Positions 59,075-64,000 of a DNA stretch of 64,000 nt are shown one piece after another. The stretch spans positions 248,001 to 312,000 of the forward strand of contig NZ_NIWU01000001.1 of NCBI RefSeq assembly GCF_002236105.1. The letters run 5' to 3'. Source of the DNA: Pseudomonas umsongensis (GTDB lineage Bacteria > Pseudomonadota > Gammaproteobacteria > Pseudomonadales > Pseudomonadaceae). The notes under the pieces are model-generated. The model saw nothing but the letters and a program-made list of their open reading frames with translations. It was not told the DNA's origin and made no database searches. Position 1 is the stretch's first letter. Each line of letters opens with the position of its first letter. The position numbers were made by a program, and so were the translations under genes.

Positions 59075-60199
59075 ATGCGTGGCGTATTTCGAGAAGACCA
59101 CAATATGTTCCGTGATCAGGCCCGCCGTTTCGTCGATCGCGAAATCGTGCCCTACCTGCATGAGTGGGAAAAGAACGGCATCGTGCCCAAGGAAGTCTGG
59201 CTCAAGGCCGGCGAGAACGGCTTGCTGTGCTCCACGGTGCCCGAAGAATACGGCGGCCCGGGAGGCGACTTCGGTCATTCTGCGGTGATGATCGAAGAAC
59301 TGGCGCGAGCCAATGCCACCGCGGTGGGTTTTACCACTCACTCGGAAATCGTCACCCCTTACATCGTTGCCTATGGCAGCGAAGAGCAGAAGCAGCAATG
59401 GCTGCCGCGCATGGTCAGCGGTGAGTTGATTGGCGTGATCGCCATGAGCGAACCAGGCATCGGCAGCGACCTGCGATCCATGCGCACTTCGGCGCGCCGC
59501 GACGGTGATGACTACATCGTCAACGGCCAGAAGACCTTCATCACCAACGGCGGCAATGCCGGCCTGGTGGTGACCGCCACCAAGATTGATCCTGCTGCCA
59601 AAGAGCTGACCTTGATCTGCGTCGAAGAAAGTCGTGCGGGTTTTGCCAAGGGTCGTCTGCTGGAAAAGATCGGTCTGAAAGGGCAGGACACTGCCGAGCT
59701 GTTTTTCGATGAGGTAAGGGTGCCGGTTGGCAATCGATTGGGGGAGGAGGGGATGGGGTTCAAATACCTGACTCACCAATTGGCCTGGGAACGCTTGATC
59801 ATTGCTATCCGTGCCGCCCAATCGATCGACACGCTGCTGGAAGAAACCATCGGCTACACCCGTGAACGCAAAGTCTTTGGCAAACCGGTTCTCGACTTCC
59901 AGAACACCCGCTTCAAGCTTGCCGAAGCCAAGGCCCAAGCCACTATGTTGCGGGTGTTCGTCGACGACTGCCTGGCCAAGGTGATGCGCGGCGAGTTGAC
60001 GCCCGAAATCGCAGCGATGGCCAAGCTGCTGGGATCGGAAATGCAGGGCAAGCTGCTCGACGAGTTCCTGCAATTGCATGGCGGCTACGGCTTCATGAGC
60101 GAATACAAGATCAGCCGCGCCTGGGTCGACGCGCGAGTGGCCCGTATCTATGGCGGCACCTCGGAGATCATGAAAGAAATCATCGGCCGTACCCTTTGA
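59075..60199 (+). CDS. Acyl-CoA dehydrogenase
   Basis: 374 residues with a complete ACAD layout: IAMSEPGIGSDLRSMRT, FITNGGNAGLVV, and C-terminal ARIYGGTSEIMKEIIGRTL. The position of the classic YEGT glutamate is Gly (IYGGT), as in ACADs whose base lies on another helix. GGAG precedes the start. Same direction as the ACAD pair, 42 bp after the hydratase. Confidence 0.9.
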   Translation: MRGVFREDHNMFRDQARRFVDREIVPYLHEWEKNGIVPKEVWLKAGENGLLCSTVPEEYGGPGGDFGHSAVMIEELARANATAVGFTTHSEIVTPYIVAYGSEEQKQQWLPRMVSGELIGVIAMSEPGIGSDLRSMRTSARRDGDDYIVNGQKTFITNGGNAGLVVTATKIDPAAKELTLICVEESRAGFAKGRLLEKIGLKGQDTAELFFDEVRVPVGNRLGEEGMGFKYLTHQLAWERLIIAIRAAQSIDTLLEETIGYTRERKVFGKPVLDFQNTRFKLAEAKAQATMLRVFVDDCLAKVMRGELTPEIAAMAKLLGSEMQGKLLDEFLQLHGGYGFMSEYKISRAWVDARVARIYGGTSEIMKEIIGRTL

Positions 60200-60223
60200 A
60201 GCCAACCTGCATGAGGCAGACAA

Positions 60224-60775
60224 ATGAGTAACTCTCTTTATGATATTTCGCTGAAGCAGATCGATGGCAGTGCCAGCCGCCTTGGCGATTATCGGGGCAA
60301 AGTCCTGCTGGTGGTCAACGTGGCTTCTAAATGTGGCCTGACCCCGCAATACGAAGGTCTGGAAAAGCTCTACCAGAGCAAGCATTCACAAGGGCTGGAA
60401 GTGCTGGGTTTCCCTGCCAACGATTTCAGGGAACAGGAGCCCTATAGCGACGCGGAAATCGCTGAGTTCTGCTCAGTGAACTATGGCGTTCACTTTCCCC
60501 TGTTCTCGAAAATCTCGGTTGTTGGCACCGAGCAGCATCCTCTCTACGCCGAACTGACAGCCGCGCAACCCGAGTCCACAGGCGAAGGTCCAATGCGCGA
60601 GCGTCTGCTGGGTTACGGGATCGAGTCCGCCAACACGACGGACGTGCTCTGGAACTTCGAGAAGTTTCTGATCGATCGCCAGGGTGCGGTCGTCGCTCGT
60701 TTCGCTCCGGACGTTGCAGCGGATGATCCGCGGTTGATTGAGGCAATCGAGGCGCAACTGGCTAAAGAGGCGTAA
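60224..60775 (+). CDS. Glutathione peroxidase family protein
   Basis: 183 residues, thioredoxin fold. The peroxidatic residue is Cys in [24 protein letters not shown] and the C-terminal WNFEKFLID give the family pattern. No selenocysteine. Its place in a P450 and dioxygenase island suggests protection from peroxides formed by uncoupled oxygenases, an inference only. The reductant may be thioredoxin rather than glutathione. Confidence 0.9.
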   Translation: MSNSLYDISLKQIDGSASRLGDYRGKVLLVVNVASKCGLTPQYEGLEKLYQSKHSQGLEVLGFPANDFREQEPYSDAEIAEFCSVNYGVHFPLFSKISVVGTEQHPLYAELTAAQPESTGEGPMRERLLGYGIESANTTDVLWNFEKFLIDRQGAVVARFAPDVAADDPRLIEAIEAQLAKEA

Positions 60776-60779
60776 CGCG

Positions 60780-61661
60780 GTGCAGACAGTCGATACGGTT
60801 GGCGCGCTGCGTGCGCTCGTGGCCCGCGCCCGGGGTGAGAACAAGAAAGTCGCACTGGTGCCGACCATGGGCAATTTGCATGACGGTCATATAGCCCTGA
60901 TTCATTGCGCAAAGCAACGAGCGGACTTCGTCGTCGCCAGCATCTTCGTCAATCCACTCCAGTTCGGGGCCAATGAAGACCTGGCCAACTATCCCCGCAC
61001 GCCCGACGCTGATCGCGAAAGACTGGTCAATGCCGGGTGTGATGTGCTGTTTGCCCCCGCTGTCGAACAGATCTATCCGGATGGAATGCTCAATCAGGCC
61101 ATCGTCAGTGTGCCGAACGTTTCTGAAGGTCTTTGCGGTGCGGCACGCCCTGGTCACTTTGACGGCATGGCCACTGTCGTCGCCAAGCTGCTAAACATTG
61201 CCCAGCCAGACGTGGCGGTTTTCGGGGAAAAGGATTATCAGCAGCTGGCAATCGTGCGCTCGATGGTCAGGGATCTCAACATGGTGACTGACGTTGTCGG
61301 TGCACCGACGATCCGAGCCTCGGACGGCTTGGCATTATCCTCGCGCAACGACTATCTGACCGAGCATGAGCGCTCGGTAGCCCCCGTCCTCTACGCTTGT
61401 TTGAAGCAAATGGCGGCGAGTATCCAGCTCGAGAGGCGGGTGGCTGAGCGCCAGTTGATTGAATGTCATCAACGTATCAGTGACGCCGGTTTTCAGCTGG
61501 AATACTTTGAAATCAGGAATGCCCAGGATCTGACACCACTGAAAAGCACCGATACTCACTTTGTGATTCTGGTGGCGGCGCGCATTGGCAAAACACGGCT
61601 CATTGACAATCTGACAGTGGACCTTCGGGCATCGGAAACTTCACCAGAGGCACAACCATGA
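60780..61661 (+). CDS. panC: Pantoate-beta-alanine ligase
   Basis: 293 residues, GTG start after AAGAGG, 4 bp from the peroxidase stop. ATP-binding [33 protein letters not shown] and KMSKS-equivalent LSSRNDYL are complete, so the enzyme is likely active. It makes pantothenate, the CoA precursor. Pseudomonads normally have panC beside panB elsewhere, so this is probably an accessory copy supporting a CoA-heavy pathway; the second copy cannot be checked here. Confidence 0.88.
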   Translation: MQTVDTVGALRALVARARGENKKVALVPTMGNLHDGHIALIHCAKQRADFVVASIFVNPLQFGANEDLANYPRTPDADRERLVNAGCDVLFAPAVEQIYPDGMLNQAIVSVPNVSEGLCGAARPGHFDGMATVVAKLLNIAQPDVAVFGEKDYQQLAIVRSMVRDLNMVTDVVGAPTIRASDGLALSSRNDYLTEHERSVAPVLYACLKQMAASIQLERRVAERQLIECHQRISDAGFQLEYFEIRNAQDLTPLKSTDTHFVILVAARIGKTRLIDNLTVDLRASETSPEAQP

Positions 61662-62515
61662 GTCATTATCGAGCGATCGCTGCGTTGTGCCTGTGTTTTT
61701 TCTCCCTCGTCGGCTTTGCTCAGCAAGCAGCGGTCGACGCTTACAGTGCTGACACCCAACGCGCAAATGCCTTGTTGGTAAAAGCTGTTGACGAGTACAA
61801 AGCCAAGGGTGACTCGGCGTTGGCCGAGTTCAGTCGGCAGGGGGCCTTTATCGATGGTGAACTGTACATCTACGTGGTCGATACCTCCGGTGTGATGCTC
61901 GCCAGCGGCGGGCCTTCCGCTTCGCTGGTCGGCAAGCCGGTGTTAAGTGTCCTGGATGTCGATCTCAAGGAGGCATTCGAGCATGCCATTGCACAGCCTG
62001 ACGATGGCATTGTGCGTAGCGCCGAATACCGCTGGTGGAACTGGCAACACGCCAAGGTCGAGCGCAAACGCGTGTTCTATCAGCGCGTCAAGGATCGGTT
62101 GATCGTCGTGGGTTACTACATGCCACGGTCCTCCCCCGAACAGGCCCAACAGCTGCTTGGGCAGATTTCGCGACAAGTTGCCAACGACGCGAAAACCACC
62201 TTCGGGCTCATTAACCAGCACGATAAACAGTTCACCGAGGATGATCTGTATGCCTTTGTGGTGGATCTCAAGACCAAGCGGTTTGTCGCTCACGGTTTTT
62301 CGTCCCGGCTGATCGGCACCGACTTCAAGTCATTGCGCTCAGTCGATGGCAAGCCGATTGGCGAGGACATCCTCAAACAGATGAGCGGCCTTGAAACAGG
62401 TGAGATCGCTTATCTGTGGCGTAACCCGATTACCGGGCAAAACGAATACAAGAGAACTTTTCTGCAGCGGGTAAACGGGTTCGTCGTCGCCGTGGGTTGC
62501 TATGCAGTCAAGTGA
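61658..62515 (+). CDS. Exported Cache-domain protein
   Basis: 285 residues with a signal peptide ([23 protein letters not shown]). Two Cache-like modules follow: [27 protein letters not shown] and [28 protein letters not shown], each ending in a VVAVG-type strand. No membrane anchor or output domain follows, so it is a free periplasmic sensor or binding protein. ATGA overlap with panC. Confidence 0.78.
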   Translation: MSHYRAIAALCLCFFSLVGFAQQAAVDAYSADTQRANALLVKAVDEYKAKGDSALAEFSRQGAFIDGELYIYVVDTSGVMLASGGPSASLVGKPVLSVLDVDLKEAFEHAIAQPDDGIVRSAEYRWWNWQHAKVERKRVFYQRVKDRLIVVGYYMPRSSPEQAQQLLGQISRQVANDAKTTFGLINQHDKQFTEDDLYAFVVDLKTKRFVAHGFSSRLIGTDFKSLRSVDGKPIGEDILKQMSGLETGEIAYLWRNPITGQNEYKRTFLQRVNGFVVAVGCYAVK

Positions 62516-62557
62516 TCAAGACAGGTACGACTGGTACCCACTCTCAGGAGCGTGCGC

Positions 62558-63298
62558 ATGACTGATTTGGTATTGCTGCATGGCGGCAACCACGGCTCCT
62601 GGTGTTGGGGGCCCTTTATTGAAGTATTAAACCAGCAGCCCGGATGCTTCGAGCGAGTGATTACCCTAGATATGCCAGGGTGCGGCACCAAGCGCGGGCG
62701 GGATGTTGTGTCCCTGCGGCTCGATGATGTGGTCGAGGAGCTTAATGAGGACCTGCGTGCACTCGGCGTGAACCAGGCCGTCCTGCTTGGGCATTCCATC
62801 GCGGGAGCCCTGCTGCCGATGATGGTACTGGCCGCTCCCCAACTGTATTCGCAGTTGGTGTACCTGGCTTGCGCATTGCCCAGTGAAGGCCAATCAATTC
62901 TGCAGCTGCTTGGCACCAGGCTGCATGGCGAAAGTCCGGACCATGTTGGCTGGCCGCTGGATCCTGCGCAAACCACCCCTCAGGCGCTGGCCGTGGCGAT
63001 GTTCGGGCAAGATTTGAGTGAGCAAACCCTGGGTTGGTTGTTAAGTGAAGCGAGCCAGGACACGACGCCACTCTGTGTGGCGACAGACGCCATCAGCCGC
63101 GTGGGATATCCGGGCATCATTGCGGCGAGTTACATCATCACCCTGCGCGACAACATCCTGCCCGTCGACTGGCAGCGGCGGTTTGCGCAACGTGCCGACG
63201 CAGAGGTGGTTGTCGAGATCGATACAGCGCATGAGCTGTTCGTATCACACCCGCAGTTGCTTGCGGATGTCGTATGGGGCCTGGAGCGGCATGGGTGA
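62558..63298 (+). CDS. Alpha/beta hydrolase
   Basis: 246 residues, alpha/beta-hydrolase fold. HGGNHG is the oxyanion loop, GHSIAG contains the nucleophile Ser, and the His lies in DTAHELFVSHP. It resembles plant-type esterases and hydroxynitrile lyases (MES/HNL group). ATG 62558 follows AGGAG. It overlaps the MFS gene by one base (TGATG). Ester or C-C hydrolysis in the pathway is inferred. Confidence 0.84.
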   Translation: MTDLVLLHGGNHGSWCWGPFIEVLNQQPGCFERVITLDMPGCGTKRGRDVVSLRLDDVVEELNEDLRALGVNQAVLLGHSIAGALLPMMVLAAPQLYSQLVYLACALPSEGQSILQLLGTRLHGESPDHVGWPLDPAQTTPQALAVAMFGQDLSEQTLGWLLSEASQDTTPLCVATDAISRVGYPGIIAASYIITLRDNILPVDWQRRFAQRADAEVVVEIDTAHELFVSHPQLLADVVWGLERHG

Positions 63299-64000
63299 TG
63301 GGCGACATCGGTGTTTTAAGCCGTAGTAATGGCAAGGCTATCGGCAGCCACTGGTTGATCCTGTCCATTATCTGCTTCAACTTCATCTCGTACGTCTGCA
63401 GTGGCTTGCCACTTGCGGTGTTGCCGGGCTATGTCCTCAATGACCTGGGCCTGACCTCGATTTTTGCCGGCGTGGTGATCAGCTCGCAGTACCTGGCGAC
63501 GCTCCTGGCTCGCCCGTTGGCCGGTGGCGTGGCTGATCGCCTGGGCGCCAAATACGCGGTGGTGTGTGGGCTCAGCGGCTTGATGTTGAGCGGCATCCTG
63601 ACCGCACTTGCGCTCATCTTGCACACCCAACCCTGGTTGACCCTGACGCTCATACTGCTGGGCAGGCTGGTGTTGGGGGCGTCCACGGCCATGATCTCCA
63701 CGCCTTGTTGCACCTGGGCCATTGGATTATGTGGTGCGCCTCGGGCAGCACAGGTCATGTCGTGGAACGGAATAGCGGCTTATGGTGGTACGGCAGTCGG
63801 AGCGCCGCTGGGCGTGCTGCTGCGTAATTCGTTAGGTATTGCCAGTGTCGGACTGTGCACCGTATTGCTTGGCCTGATGTTCCTGCTTTTGGCGCTGGGC
63901 AAGCGCCCGGCGCCCTTGATTTCAGGCGCCCGATTGGCATTTTATCGAGTTCTTTTCGCGGTCATGCCCAATGGCCTGGTCCTTGTGTGCAGTTCAGTAG
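63298..64000 (+). CDS. MFS transporter, 3' end outside window
   Basis: The first 234 residues are visible, with an open frame to the window end. LLARPLAGGVADRLGAKYAVV is the loop 2-3 motif, and the layout resembles the YhhS/YfcJ group of small-molecule exporters. Several hydrophobic helices are visible. The start overlaps the hydrolase stop. Substrate unknown; export of a toxic intermediate is possible. Confidence 0.82.
   Translation, partial: MGDIGVLSRSNGKAIGSHWLILSIICFNFISYVCSGLPLAVLPGYVLNDLGLTSIFAGVVISSQYLATLLARPLAGGVADRLGAKYAVVCGLSGLMLSGILTALALILHTQPWLTLTLILLGRLVLGASTAMISTPCCTWAIGLCGAPRAAQVMSWNGIAAYGGTAVGAPLGVLLRNSLGIASVGLCTVLLGLMFLLLALGKRPAPLISGARLAFYRVLFAVMPNGLVLVCSSV

Noticed and set aside
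1..64000. CRISPR arrays, tRNA or rRNA genes, insertion sequences and integrases
   Set aside because: I saw no regularly spaced direct repeats, no cloverleaf or rRNA sequence, and no transposase or integrase motifs. The only repeats are REP doublets and hairpins.

Overview
The window looks like a Pseudomonas chromosome of the fluorescens/putida type. It has four REP-type inverted repeats built on the GTAGGAGCGAGC...GCTCGCGAT core, GC-rich coding with AT-rich promoters, and typical pseudomonad families. I see no rRNA, tRNA, CRISPR, insertion sequence or integrase.

Almost the whole window is one catabolic island. Its core (about 32.5-54.4 kb) matches in content and order the dit cluster for abietane (resin acid) diterpenoid degradation, known from Pseudomonas abietaniphila BKME-9 and Burkholderia xenovorans LB400. 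It holds an unusual ferredoxin (ditA3), SDR, extradiol dioxygenase (ditC), FAH-family enzyme, permease (ditE), IclR regulator (ditR), thiolase-like protein (ditF), SDR, FAH-family enzyme (ditH), ring-hydroxylating dioxygenase subunits (ditA1, ditA2), SDR (ditI), CoA ligase (ditJ), TetR regulator (ditK), 3-hydroxyacyl-CoA dehydrogenase (ditN), thiolase (ditO) and a P450 (ditQ). A second P450 (ditU-like) lies at 23.4 kb. The dit assignments rest on remembered family and order knowledge, not on a search.

Layout: 0-5 kb, end of an MFS permease, a zinc-free MDR oxidoreductase, AraC and LysR regulators and a small lipoprotein. 4.8-5.5 kb, two truncated genes joined head to tail (TetR and DUF1329). 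5.9-8.9 kb, amidohydrolase, APH-type kinase and tyrosine phosphatase. 8.9-10.7 kb (minus), EamA exporter and an SDR with an altered active site. 11.2-22.4 kb, a DUF1302/DUF1329/YCF48/RND module, then VOC, enoyl-CoA hydratase, SDR and FAD oxidoreductase genes. 22.5-28.4 kb, TetR gene divergent from a P450 operon. 28.4-32.2 kb (minus), SDR, ferredoxin reductase, 2Fe-2S ferredoxin and permease. 32.6-54.4 kb, the dit core. 54.6 kb to the end, amidohydrolase, three acyl-CoA dehydrogenases (two probably one heteromeric enzyme), enoyl-CoA hydratase, glutathione peroxidase, a panC copy, a Cache protein, an alpha/beta hydrolase and a truncated MFS gene.

Inferred flow: permeases and the DUF1302/1329/RND module move resin acids across the envelope. 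P450s with the ferredoxin and reductase oxidise rings B/C. The ring-hydroxylating dioxygenase and ditC open the aromatic ring. FAH-family enzymes, amidohydrolases, the CoA ligase, the thiolase-like/DUF35 pair and beta-oxidation genes dismantle the rest.

The most striking unexplained signal is a 25-bp dyad, TGnACAC-N11-GTGTnCA, with an AT-rich centre. It occurs at the same half-site spacing in nine operon leaders from 1.1 to 54.5 kb, with two weaker copies. It overlaps a plausible sigma-70 -35/-10 pair and looks like the common operator of the island.
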